This document shows, piece by piece, positions 1-10,800 of a stretch of 64,000 bases of DNA (positions are counted from its first letter, which is position 1; each line of letters opens with the position of its first letter). The DNA lies in contig OZ024876.1 of NCBI GenBank assembly GCA_964017185.1, positions 31,492,778-31,556,777 on the forward strand, given 5' to 3'. A program made the translations under genes and the position numbers. Below the pieces are notes generated by a model, which saw only the letters and a list, made by a program, of their open reading frames with translations, was not told the origin of the DNA and did not search any database. The DNA is from Rugalucina vietnamica. Lineage: Eukaryota > Mollusca > Bivalvia > Lucinida > Lucinidae.

Positions 1-9
1 TGGTAAAAA

Positions 10-32
10 CCGGGATGATATAAGGATCCCGG
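10..32. other. Inverted repeat: 7-bp stem with TATA-like loop
   Basis: CCGGGAT at 10-16 is the exact reverse complement of ATCCCGG at 26-32, leaving a 9-nt loop that contains TATAAG (19-24). The structure recurs in all units. In units 10, 14 and 17 the base at unit position 28 is T instead of C. This removes one G-C pair in DNA, but a plus-strand RNA would keep a G-U pair, and the change also destroys the BamHI site. The TATA-like loop could be read as a promoter element, but nothing else supports transcription. Confidence 0.7.
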
Positions 33-72
33 ATCGCTCGCCAGTCATAGCCGGTGACGCTCTTCACTGTCG
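10..72. other. CpG-dense head segment of the unit
   Basis: Seven CpG dinucleotides lie in the first 72 bases of the unit (at 11, 30, 35, 39, 52, 58 and 71). About 19 lie in the other 904 bases. The segment recurs in every unit and holds the CCGGGAT hairpin and a SalI site. It has no convincing counterpart in the other thirds of the unit. Whether it is protected from methylation or simply of different origin cannot be told from sequence alone. Confidence 0.6.
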
Positions 73-123
73 ACTTTGCAGGGGTTACCTTTGTTCACAA
101 ATAGCGAAAAAAGTAGCCGGATG

Positions 124-137
124 GCACATATTTGTGC
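124..137. other. Short inverted repeat (5-bp stem, 4-nt loop)
   Basis: GCACA at 124-128 pairs with TGTGC at 133-137 around the loop TATT. It is present in every unit. A stem this short is expected by chance in a unit of this size, so no function is proposed. Confidence 0.4.
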
Positions 138-274
138 ACTGCTCATTATGATCCTGGGTAGATTCTCTAAGTATGTGCATGCGATTTATGGGGCGTCCTT
201 TTGCACAGAACATGCATGGGGGCCCAGACTTTAGGCATATTTTACGAAAATTCACTGGTCTGAAAGAGGGGGTA

Positions 275-289
275 GGGGAAAATATCCCC
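275..289. other. Short inverted repeat in a G-rich tract
   Basis: GGGGA at 275-279 pairs with TCCCC at 285-289 around a 5-nt loop. It follows another G run at 268-272. In unit 29 one C of the second arm is T (window base 27610), which a plus-strand RNA would tolerate as a G-U pair. The G runs do not form a standard four-run G-quadruplex motif. Confidence 0.4.
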
Positions 290-440
290 AACACAGATAG
301 GGTGATAGTCATTGCTAGGCGATTTAAATGATGTTATTTTGTTGTTAGACATTTGATTTAATGATTTTATGGGAGAAATCGGATTGTTCACCAGATTGGA
401 CAGAGCTATTATCAATTTTGGCGGATCTAGCTAAATTAAC

Positions 441-762
441 TGAAAAATGCTCTTAAAACTGTGGATTGCTACCTTAAAGCAATATTCGATTTTTTTAAAT
501 TTCCATTTCAAGGTCTCAGTTGCCTTTGATCAGGTGGCCCAATGTATGGACATAACTGTTTCGTGATCTGTTGGTCACTCGCACGACCACAGAGTGAGTA
601 AAGCTGGATGCGGTTAGTTGGGGCTCTATTCCTCAAAAATTGACCTAAAAATGCCTCGAAACCATATGACTCGTTCTGACTCCTCCTGAAATGCCACTTT
701 TAATGCAAATCCACTTTCTTTGCCTGAATTTAATTAGAATTATGTTCAAGAATAGTTTTAGA
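441..762. repeat. Degenerate sub-monomer 2 of the 976-bp unit (about 322 bp)
   Basis: This third shows the clearest similarity to the following one. Matching motifs in the same order are GAAAAATGC with AAACT (442-460 against 764-780), AATATT (481 against 790), TTCCATT (501 against 805), CTTTGA or TTTTGA (524 against 825), GGTGGCCCAA or GGTGGGCCAA (533 against 831), GGGCTNTA (621 against 874), TCCTC (630 against 887) and ATGCCTC with AAAC (651 against 934). Its tail at 718-762 matches the start of the next unit through CTTTGC, GTTCA and ATAG. Offsets range from about 253 to 332 bp, so several indels separate the copies. Confidence 0.6.
572..597. other. Two interlocked inverted repeats (pseudoknot-like)
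   Basis: TGGTC (572-576) pairs with GACCA (585-589), and TCACTC (575-580) pairs with GAGTGA (592-597). The arms interlock in the order a, b, a', b', the topology of an H-type pseudoknot, and share two bases (575-576), so they would partly compete. The arrangement appears unchanged in every unit, but so does nearly everything else, so conservation says little. Confidence 0.4.
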
Positions 763-1078
763 CGAAAATTGCCAGAAACTAGTGCAAAAAATATTTCTTT
801 AAGGTTCCATTCACAGTTTCGTACTTTTGAGGTGGGCCAAAAATTTCAATATTAAGGGGTAGGGCATGAAATTGGGCTGTAAATTATCCTCTTTCAATAA
901 TTTGCCGACATCTTTCCCCAAATCGTATCAATTATGCCTCAAACATGTGAAAAATACTTATTTTCTATTTTTAGACTGGTAAAAACCGGGATGATATAAG
1001 GATCCCGGATCGCTCGCCAGTCATAGCCGGTGACGCTCTTCACTGTCGACTTTGCAGGGGTTACCTTTGTTCACAAAT
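763..1078. repeat. Degenerate sub-monomer 3, running across the unit boundary (about 316 bp)
   Basis: This third starts at CGAAAATTGCC (763-773) and runs through the arbitrary unit boundary to the GCGAAAA block of unit 2. Its order of motifs parallels sub-monomer 2, listed there. Its end, with CTTTGC (1050), GTTCA (1069) and ATAG (1077), parallels 718-755 of sub-monomer 2 at offsets of about 325-332 bp. The stretch 977-1040 has no good counterpart in the other thirds and is unusually CpG-dense, so it could be an inserted or replaced segment. Three such thirds of 338, 322 and 316 bp add up to the 976-bp unit. Confidence 0.55.
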
Positions 1079-1952
1079 AGCGAAAAAAGTAGCCGGATGG
1101 CACATATTTGTGCACTGCTCATTATGATCCTGGGTAGATTCTCTAAGTATGTGCATGCGATTTATGGGGCGTCCTTTTGCACAGAACATGCATGGGGGCC
1201 CAGACTTTAGGCATATTTTACGAAAATTCACTGGTCTGAAAGAGGGGGTAGGGGAAAATATCCCCAACACAGATAGGGTGATAGTCATTGCTAGGCGATT
1301 TAAATGATGTTATTTTGTTGTTAGACGTTTGATTTAATGATTTTATGGGAGAAATCGGATTGTTCACCAGATTGGACAGAGCTATTATCAATTTTGGCGG
1401 ATCTAGCTAAATTAACTGAAAAATGCTCTTAAAACTGTGGATTGCTACCTTAAAGCAATATTCGATTTTTTTAAATTTCCATTTCAAGGTCTCAGTTGCC
1501 TTTGATCAGGTGGCCCAATGTATGGACATAACTGTTTCGTGATCTGTTGGTCACTCGCACGACCACAGAGTGAGTAAAGCTGGATGCGGTTAGTTGGGGC
1601 TCTATTCCTCAAAAATTGACCTAAAAATGCCTCGAAACCATATGACTCGTTCTGACTCCTCCTGAAATGCCACTTTTAATGCAAATCCACTTTCTTTGCC
1701 TGAATTTAATTAGAATTATGTTCAAGAATAGTTTTAGACGAAAATTGCCAGAAACTAGTGCAAAAAATATTTCTTTAAGGTTCCATTCACAGTTTCGTAC
1801 TTTTGAGGTGGGCCAAAAATTTCAATATTAAGGGGTAGGGCATGAAATTGGGCTGTAAATTATCCTCTTTCAATAATTTGCCGACATCTTTCCCCAAATC
1901 GTATCAATTATGCCTCAAACATGTGAAAAATACTTATTTTCTATTTTTAGAC
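977..1952. repeat. Unit 2, with a private A-to-G change
   Basis: This 976-bp unit differs from consensus only at unit position 351 (window 1327), where A becomes G. The change turns a CpA into a CpG and is seen in no other unit of the window. Confidence 0.9.
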
Positions 1953-2925
1953 TGGTAAAAACCGGGATGATATAAGGATCCCGGATCGCTCGCCAGTCAT
2001 AGCCGGTGACGCTCTTCACTGTCGACTTTGCAGGGGTTACCTTTGTTCACAAATAGCGAAAAAAGTAGCCGGATGGCACATATTTGTGCACTGCTCATTA
2101 TGATCCTGGGTAGATTCTCTAAGTATGTGCATGCGATTTATGGGGCGTCCTTTTGCACAGAACATGCATGGGGGCCCAGACTTTAGGCATATTTTACGAA
2201 AATTCACTGGTCTGAAAGAGGGGGTAGGGGAAAATATCCCCAACACAGATAGGGTGATAGTCATTGCTAGGCGATTTAAATGATGTTATTTTGTTGTTAG
2301 ACATTTGATTTAATGATTTTATGGGAGAAATCGGATTGTTCACCAGATTGGACAGAGCTATTATCAATTTTGGCGGATCTAGCTAAATTAACTGAAAAAT
2401 GCTCTTAAAACTGTGGATTGCTACCTTAAAGCAATATTCGATTTTTTTAAATTTCCATTTCAAGGTCTCAGTTGCCTTTGATCAGGTGGCCCAATGTATG
2501 GACATAACTGTTTCGTGATCTGTTGGTCACTCGCACGACCACAGAGTGAGTAAAGCTGGATGCTGTTAGTTGGGGCTCTATTCCTCAAAAATTGACCTAA
2601 AAATGCCTCGAAACCATATGACTCGTTCTGACTCCTCCTGAAATGCCACTTTTAATGCAAATCCACTTTCTTTGCCTGAATTTAATTAGAATTATGTTCA
2701 AGAATAGTTTTAGACGAAAATTGCCAGAAACTAGTGCAAAAAATATTTCTTTAAGGTTCCATTCACAGTTTCGTACTTTTGAGGTGGGCCAAAAATTTCA
2801 ATATTAAGGGGTAGGGCATGAAATTGGGCTGTAAATTATCCTCTTTCAATAATTTGCCGACATCTTTCCCCAAATATCAATTATGCCTCAAACATGTGAA
2901 AAATACTTATTTTCTATTTTTAGAC
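1953..2925. repeat. Unit 3, 973 bp, with a G-to-T change and 3-bp deletion
   Basis: Unit position 612 is T instead of G (window 2564), and three bases of the consensus TCGTATC are missing after window base 2875. The same two changes occur together only in unit 6, exactly 2,925 bp downstream, so the two units share a recent ancestor. Both changes remove a CpG present in the consensus. Confidence 0.92.
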
Positions 2926-4877
2926 TGGTAAAAACCGGGATGATATAAGGATCCCGGATCGCTCGCCAGTCATAGCCGGTGACGCTCTTCACTGTCGACT
3001 TTGCAGGGGTTACCTTTGTTCACAAATAGCGAAAAAAGTAGCCGGATGGCACATATTTGTGCACTGCTCATTATGATCCTGGGTAGATTCTCTAAGTATG
3101 TGCATGCGATTTATGGGGCGTCCTTTTGCACAGAACATGCATGGGGGCCCAGACTTTAGGCATATTTTACGAAAATTCACTGGTCTGAAAGAGGGGGTAG
3201 GGGAAAATATCCCCAACACAGATAGGGTGATAGTCATTGCTAGGCGATTTAAATGATGTTATTTTGTTGTTAGACATTTGATTTAATGATTTTATGGGAG
3301 AAATCGGATTGTTCACCAGATTGGACAGAGCTATTATCAATTTTGGCGGATCTAGCTAAATTAACTGAAAAATGCTCTTAAAACTGTGGATTGCTACCTT
3401 AAAGCAATATTCGATTTTTTTAAATTTCCATTTCAAGGTCTCAGTTGCCTTTGATCAGGTGGCCCAATGTATGGACATAACTGTTTCGTGATCTGTTGGT
3501 CACTCGCACGACCACAGAGTGAGTAAAGCTGGATGCGGTTAGTTGGGGCTCTATTCCTCAAAAATTGACCTAAAAATGCCTCGAAACCATATGACTCGTT
3601 CTGACTCCTCCTGAAATGCCACTTTTAATGCAAATCCACTTTCTTTGCCTGAATTTAATTAGAATTATGTTCAAGAATAGTTTTAGACGAAAATTGCCAG
3701 AAACTAGTGCAAAAAATATTTCTTTAAGGTTCCATTCACAGTTTCGTACTTTTGAGGTGGGCCAAAAATTTCAATATTAAGGGGTAGGGCATGAAATTGG
3801 GCTGTAAATTATCCTCTTTCAATAATTTGCCGACATCTTTCCCCAAATCGTATCAATTATGCCTCAAACATGTGAAAAATACTTATTTTCTATTTTTAGA
3901 CTGGTAAAAACCGGGATGATATAAGGATCCCGGATCGCTCGCCAGTCATAGCCGGTGACGCTCTTCACTGTCGACTTTGCAGGGGTTACCTTTGTTCACA
4001 AATAGCGAAAAAAGTAGCCGGATGGCACATATTTGTGCACTGCTCATTATGATCCTGGGTAGATTCTCTAAGTATGTGCATGCGATTTATGGGGCGTCCT
4101 TTTGCACAGAACATGCATGGGGGCCCAGACTTTAGGCATATTTTACGAAAATTCACTGGTCTGAAAGAGGGGGTAGGGGAAAATATCCCCAACACAGATA
4201 GGGTGATAGTCATTGCTAGGCGATTTAAATGATGTTATTTTGTTGTTAGACATTTGATTTAATGATTTTATGGGAGAAATCGGATTGTTCACCAGATTGG
4301 ACAGAGCTATTATCAATTTTGGCGGATCTAGCTAAATTAACTGAAAAATGCTCTTAAAACTGTGGATTGCTACCTTAAAGCAATATTCGATTTTTTTAAA
4401 TTTCCATTTCAAGGTCTCAGTTGCCTTTGATCAGGTGGCCCAATGTATGGACATAACTGTTTCGTGATCTGTTGGTCACTCGCACGACCACAGAGTGAGT
4501 AAAGCTGGATGCGGTTAGTTGGGGCTCTATTCCTCAAAAATTGACCTAAAAATGCCTCGAAACCATATGACTCGTTCTGACTCCTCCTGAAATGCCACTT
4601 TTAATGCAAATCCACTTTCTTTGCCTGAATTTAATTAGAATTATGTTCAAGAATAGTTTTAGACGAAAATTGCCAGAAACTAGTGCAAAAAATATTTCTT
4701 TAAGGTTCCATTCACAGTTTCGTACTTTTGAGGTGGGCCAAAAATTTCAATATTAAGGGGTAGGGCATGAAATTGGGCTGTAAATTATCCTCTTTCAATA
4801 ATTTGCCGACATCTTTCCCCAAATCGTATCAATTATGCCTCAAACATGTGAAAAATACTTATTTTCTATTTTTAGAC

Positions 4878-5850
4878 TGGTAAAAACCGGGATGATATAA
4901 GGATCCCGGATCGCTCGCCAGTCATAGCCGGTGACGCTCTTCACTGTCGACTTTGCAGGGGTTACCTTTGTTCACAAATAGCGAAAAAAGTAGCCGGATG
5001 GCACATATTTGTGCACTGCTCATTATGATCCTGGGTAGATTCTCTAAGTATGTGCATGCGATTTATGGGGCATCCTTTTGCACAGAACATGCATGGGGGC
5101 CCAGACTTTAGGCATATTTTACGAAAATTCACTGGTCTGAAAGAGGGGGTAGGGGAAAATATCCCCAACACAGATAGGGTGATAGTCATTGCTAGGCGAT
5201 TTAAATGATGTTATTTTGTTGTTAGACATTTGATTTAATGATTTTATGGGAGAAATCGGATTGTTCACCAGATTGGACAGAGCTATTATCAATTTTGGCG
5301 GATCTAGCTAAATTAACTGAAAAATGCTCTTAAAACTGTGGATTGCTACCTTAAAGCAATATTCGATTTTTTTAAATTTCCATTTCAAGGTCTCAGTTGC
5401 CTTTGATCAGGTGGCCCAATGTATGGACATAACTGTTTCGTGATCTGTTGGTCACTCGCACGACCACAGAGTGAGTAAAGCTGGATGCTGTTAGTTGGGG
5501 CTCTATTCCTCAAAAATTGACCTAAAAATGCCTCGAAACCATATGACTCGTTCTGACTCCTCCTGAAATGCCACTTTTAATGCAAATCCACTTTCTTTGC
5601 CTGAATTTAATTAGAATTATGTTCAAGAATAGTTTTAGACGAAAATTGCCAGAAACTAGTGCAAAAAATATTTCTTTAAGGTTCCATTCACAGTTTCGTA
5701 CTTTTGAGGTGGGCCAAAAATTTCAATATTAAGGGGTAGGGCATGAAATTGGGCTGTAAATTATCCTCTTTCAATAATTTGCCGACATCTTTCCCCAAAT
5801 ATCAATTATGCCTCAAACATGTGAAAAATACTTATTTTCTATTTTTAGAC
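4878..5850. repeat. Unit 6, 973 bp, carrying three markers
   Basis: This unit has the G-to-T change (5489) and 3-bp deletion (after 5800) of unit 3. It also has a G-to-A change at unit position 195 (window 5072), which is shared with units 9, 13 and 16. It is the only unit with both marker sets. It therefore looks like a recombinant, or an intermediate between the 3-unit block on its left and the marked blocks on its right. Confidence 0.92.
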
Positions 5851-7802
5851 TGGTAAAAACCGGGATGATATAAGGATCCCGGATCGCTCGCCAGTCATAG
5901 CCGGTGACGCTCTTCACTGTCGACTTTGCAGGGGTTACCTTTGTTCACAAATAGCGAAAAAAGTAGCCGGATGGCACATATTTGTGCACTGCTCATTATG
6001 ATCCTGGGTAGATTCTCTAAGTATGTGCATGCGATTTATGGGGCGTCCTTTTGCACAGAACATGCATGGGGGCCCAGACTTTAGGCATATTTTACGAAAA
6101 TTCACTGGTCTGAAAGAGGGGGTAGGGGAAAATATCCCCAACACAGATAGGGTGATAGTCATTGCTAGGCGATTTAAATGATGTTATTTTGTTGTTAGAC
6201 ATTTGATTTAATGATTTTATGGGAGAAATCGGATTGTTCACCAGATTGGACAGAGCTATTATCAATTTTGGCGGATCTAGCTAAATTAACTGAAAAATGC
6301 TCTTAAAACTGTGGATTGCTACCTTAAAGCAATATTCGATTTTTTTAAATTTCCATTTCAAGGTCTCAGTTGCCTTTGATCAGGTGGCCCAATGTATGGA
6401 CATAACTGTTTCGTGATCTGTTGGTCACTCGCACGACCACAGAGTGAGTAAAGCTGGATGCGGTTAGTTGGGGCTCTATTCCTCAAAAATTGACCTAAAA
6501 ATGCCTCGAAACCATATGACTCGTTCTGACTCCTCCTGAAATGCCACTTTTAATGCAAATCCACTTTCTTTGCCTGAATTTAATTAGAATTATGTTCAAG
6601 AATAGTTTTAGACGAAAATTGCCAGAAACTAGTGCAAAAAATATTTCTTTAAGGTTCCATTCACAGTTTCGTACTTTTGAGGTGGGCCAAAAATTTCAAT
6701 ATTAAGGGGTAGGGCATGAAATTGGGCTGTAAATTATCCTCTTTCAATAATTTGCCGACATCTTTCCCCAAATCGTATCAATTATGCCTCAAACATGTGA
6801 AAAATACTTATTTTCTATTTTTAGACTGGTAAAAACCGGGATGATATAAGGATCCCGGATCGCTCGCCAGTCATAGCCGGTGACGCTCTTCACTGTCGAC
6901 TTTGCAGGGGTTACCTTTGTTCACAAATAGCGAAAAAAGTAGCCGGATGGCACATATTTGTGCACTGCTCATTATGATCCTGGGTAGATTCTCTAAGTAT
7001 GTGCATGCGATTTATGGGGCGTCCTTTTGCACAGAACATGCATGGGGGCCCAGACTTTAGGCATATTTTACGAAAATTCACTGGTCTGAAAGAGGGGGTA
7101 GGGGAAAATATCCCCAACACAGATAGGGTGATAGTCATTGCTAGGCGATTTAAATGATGTTATTTTGTTGTTAGACATTTGATTTAATGATTTTATGGGA
7201 GAAATCGGATTGTTCACCAGATTGGACAGAGCTATTATCAATTTTGGCGGATCTAGCTAAATTAACTGAAAAATGCTCTTAAAACTGTGGATTGCTACCT
7301 TAAAGCAATATTCGATTTTTTTAAATTTCCATTTCAAGGTCTCAGTTGCCTTTGATCAGGTGGCCCAATGTATGGACATAACTGTTTCGTGATCTGTTGG
7401 TCACTCGCACGACCACAGAGTGAGTAAAGCTGGATGCGGTTAGTTGGGGCTCTATTCCTCAAAAATTGACCTAAAAATGCCTCGAAACCATATGACTCGT
7501 TCTGACTCCTCCTGAAATGCCACTTTTAATGCAAATCCACTTTCTTTGCCTGAATTTAATTAGAATTATGTTCAAGAATAGTTTTAGACGAAAATTGCCA
7601 GAAACTAGTGCAAAAAATATTTCTTTAAGGTTCCATTCACAGTTTCGTACTTTTGAGGTGGGCCAAAAATTTCAATATTAAGGGGTAGGGCATGAAATTG
7701 GGCTGTAAATTATCCTCTTTCAATAATTTGCCGACATCTTTCCCCAAATCGTATCAATTATGCCTCAAACATGTGAAAAATACTTATTTTCTATTTTTAG
7801 AC

Positions 7803-10800
7803 TGGTAAAAACCGGGATGATATAAGGATCCCGGATCGCTCGCCAGTCATAGCCGGTGACGCTCTTCACTGTCGACTTTGCAGGGGTTACCTTTGTTCAC
7901 AAATAGCGAAAAAAGTAGCCGGATGGCACATATTTGTGCACTGCTCATTATGATCCTGGGTAGATTCTCTAAGTATGTGCATGCGATTTATGGGGCATCC
8001 TTTTGCACAGAACATGCATGGGGGCCCAGACTTTAGGCATATTTTACGAAAATTCACTGGTCTGAAAGAGGGGGTAGGGGAAAATATCCCCAACACAGAT
8101 AGGGTGATAGTCATTGCTAGGCGATTTAAATGATGTTATTTTGTTGTTAGACATTTGATTTAATGATTTTATGGGAGAAATCGGATTGTTCACCAGATTG
8201 GACAGAGCTATTATCAATTTTGGCGGATCTAGCTAAATTAACTGAAAAATGCTCTTAAAACTGTGGATTGCTACCTTAAAGCAATATTCGATTTTTTTAA
8301 ATTTCCATTTCAAGGTCTCAGTTGCCTTTGATCAGGTGGCCCAATGTATGGACATAACTGTTTCGTGATCTGTTGGTCACTCGCACGACCACAGAGTGAG
8401 TAAAGCTGGATGCGGTTAGTTGGGGCTCTATTCCTCAAAAATTGACCTAAAAATGCCTCGAAACCATATGACTCGTTCTGACTCCTCCTGAAATGCCACT
8501 TTTAATGCAAATCCACTTTCTTTGCCTGAATTTAATTAGAATTATGTTCAAGAATAGTTTTAGACGAAAATTGCCAGAAACTAGTGCAAAAAATATTTCT
8601 TTAAGGTTCCATTCACAGTTTCGTACTTTTGAGGTGGGCCAAAAATTTCAATATTAAGGGGTAGGGCATGAAATTGGGCTGTAAATTATCCTCTTTCAAT
8701 AATTTGCCGACATCTTTCCCCAAATCGTATCAATTATGCCTCAAACATGTGAAAAATACTTATTTTCTATTTTTAGACTGGTAAAAACCGGGATGATATA
8801 AGGATTCCGGATCGCTCGCCAGTCATAGCCGGTGACGCTCTTCACTGTCGACTTTGCAGGGGTTACCTTTGTTCACAAATAGCGAAAAAAGTAGCCGGAT
8901 GGCACATATTTGTGCACTGCTCATTATGATCCTGGGTAGATTCTCTAAGTATGTGCATGCGATTTATGGGGCGTCCTTTTGCACAGAACATGCATGGGGG
9001 CCCAGACTTTAGGCATATTTTACGAAAATTCACTGGTCTGAAAGAGGGGGTAGGGGAAAATATCCCCAACACAGATAGGGTGATAGTCATTGCTAGGCGA
9101 TTTAAATGATGTTATTTTGTTGTTAGACATTTGATTTAATGATTTTATGGGAGAAATCGGATTGTTCACCAGATTGGACAGAGCTATTATCAATTTTGGC
9201 GGATCTAGCTAAATTAACTGAAAAATGCTCTTAAAACTGTGGATTGCTACCTTAAAGCAATATTCGATTTTTTTAAATTTCCATTTCAAGGTCTCAGTTG
9301 CCTTTGATCAGGTGGCCCAATGTATGGACATAACTGTTTCGTGATCTGTTGGTCACTCGCACGACCACAGAGTGAGTAAAGCTGGATGCGGTTAGTTGGG
9401 GCTCTATTCCTCAAAAATTGACCTAAAAATGCCTCGAAACCATATGACTCGTTCTGACTCCTCCTGAAATGCCACTTTTAATGCAAATCCACTTTCTTTG
9501 CCTGAATTTAATTAGAATTATGTTCAAGAATAGTTTTAGACGAAAATTGCCAGAAACTAGTGCAAAAAATATTTCTTTAAGGTTCCATTCACAGTTTCGT
9601 ACTTTTGAGGTGGGCCAAAAATTTCAATATTAAGGGGTAGGGCATGAAATTGGGCTGTAAATTATCCTCTTTCAATAATTTGCCGACATCTTTCCCCAAA
9701 TCGTATCAATTATGCCTCAAACATGTGAAAAATACTTATTTTCTATTTTTAGACTGGTAAAAACCGGGATGATATAAGGATCCCGGATCGCTCGCCAGTC
9801 ATAGCCGGTGACGCTCTTCACTGTCGACTTTGCAGGGGTTACCTTTGTTCACAAATAGCGAAAAAAGTAGCCGGATGGCACATATTTGTGCACTGCTCAT
9901 TATGATCCTGGGTAGATTCTCTAAGTATGTGCATGCGATTTATGGGGCGTCCTTTTGCACAGAACATGCATGGGGGCCCAGACTTTAGGCATATTTTACG
10001 AAAATTCACTGGTCTGAAAGAGGGGGTAGGGGAAAATATCCCCAACACAGATAGGGTGATAGTCATTGCTAGGCGATTTAAATGATGTTATTTTGTTGTT
10101 AGACATTTGATTTAATGATTTTATGGGAGAAATCGGATTGTTCACCAGATTGGACAGAGCTATTATCAATTTTGGCGGATCTAGCTAAATTAACTGAAAA
10201 ATGCTCTTAAAACTGTGGATTGCTACCTTAAAGCAATATTCGATTTTTTTAAATTTCCATTTCAAGGTCTCAGTTGCCTTTGATCAGGTGGCCCAATGTA
10301 TGGACATAACTGTTTCGTGATCTGTTGGTCACTCGCACGACCACAGAGTGAGTAAAGCTGGATGCGGTTAGTTGGGGCTCTATTCCTCAAAAATTGACCT
10401 AAAAATGCCTCGAAACCATATGACTCGTTCTGACTCCTCCTGAAATGCCACTTTTAATGCAAATCCACTTTCTTTGCCTGAATTTAATTAGAATTATGTT
10501 CAAGAATAGTTTTAGACGAAAATTGCCAGAAACTAGTGCAAAAAATATTTCTTTAAGGTTCCATTCACAGTTTCGTACTTTTGAGGTGGGCCAAAAATTT
10601 CAATATTAAGGGGTAGGGCATGAAATTGGGCTGTAAATTATCCTCTTTCAATAATTTGCCGACATCTTTCCCCAAATCGTATCAATTATGCCTCAAACAT
10701 GTGAAAAATACTTATTTTCTATTTTTAGACTGGTAAAAACCGGGATGATATAAGGATCCCGGATCGCTCGCCAGTCATAGCCGGTGACGCTCTTCACTGT

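Larger units (their letters stand above)
103..440. repeat. Degenerate sub-monomer 1 of the 976-bp unit (about 338 bp)
   Basis: This third aligns weakly but in order with the other two. The GCGAAAA block at 103-109, followed by GCC at 116-118, corresponds to CGAAAATTGCC at 763-773. CTTTTGCA at 198-205, followed by GGCCCA at 221-226, corresponds to CTTTGA plus GGCCCA at 524-541. GGGGTAGGG at 269-277 matches the same nine bases at 856-864. It is the most diverged of the three copies, and its last 100 bp align poorly. Borders are approximate, set at the GAAAA block that opens each third. Homology is inferred by eye and not tested statistically. Confidence 0.5.
1..976. repeat. Representative satellite unit (unit 1)
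   Basis: Unit 1 matches the array consensus and serves as the coordinate frame; phase is arbitrary. It is A+T-rich, with A and T runs such as seven T at 490-496, and a pyrimidine-rich tract ending in TAG near its end (960-974). The consensus carries single BamHI (24-29), SalI (69-74), NdeI (663-668) and SpeI (778-783) sites that I can see. No plus-strand reading frame of note is present; the longest frame is a 75-codon minus-strand one at 85-312, judged spurious. I see no rRNA, tRNA, snRNA or histone sequence. The unit contains three weakly similar thirds, listed separately. Confidence 0.95.

Noticed and set aside
28-42. CENP-B-box-like sequence on the minus strand matching 7 of 9 essential positions
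   Set aside because: The TTCG part reads GGCG. A match of 7 of 9 is expected a couple of times by chance in a 976-bp unit on both strands, so it is not evidence of a centromere.
268-301. G-quadruplex candidate
   Set aside because: Only two close G runs are present (268-272 and 275-278), with a third far away at 300-302; the standard four-run pattern is not met.
85-312. A 75-codon minus-strand reading frame present in every unit (66 copies)
   Set aside because: It is repeated only because the unit is. The two substitutions seen within it both change the protein (R40C in units 6, 9, 13 and 16; G9E in unit 29), so there is no sign of purifying selection. No known domain, signal peptide or codon pattern supports coding, and the length is within chance for non-coding DNA. 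Transcript data would be needed to reopen this.
1-496. Pol III transcription unit (box-A-like start at 1-12, seven T at 490-496)
   Set aside because: No acceptable box B lies at a suitable distance; GTTCAA at 744-749 is downstream of the T run and lacks the rest of the motif. Long T runs are common in A+T-rich DNA.
1-976. rRNA intergenic spacer, 5S, snRNA or spliced-leader gene cluster
   Set aside because: Tandem units near 1 kb suit such clusters, but no 5S, U-snRNA or rRNA core sequence is recognisable. The AATTTTGG at 414-421 resembles an Sm site, but no leader, donor site or flanking stem accompanies it.
1-976. Mobile element (transposon or retroelement) amplified in tandem
   Set aside because: I see no terminal inverted repeats, target-site duplications, long direct terminal repeats or any transposase or polymerase-like frame in the unit.
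954-976. Splice-acceptor-like pyrimidine tract ending in TAG
   Set aside because: It resembles a 3' splice site, but there is no open frame after it and no matching donor context. A+T-rich DNA often gives such matches.
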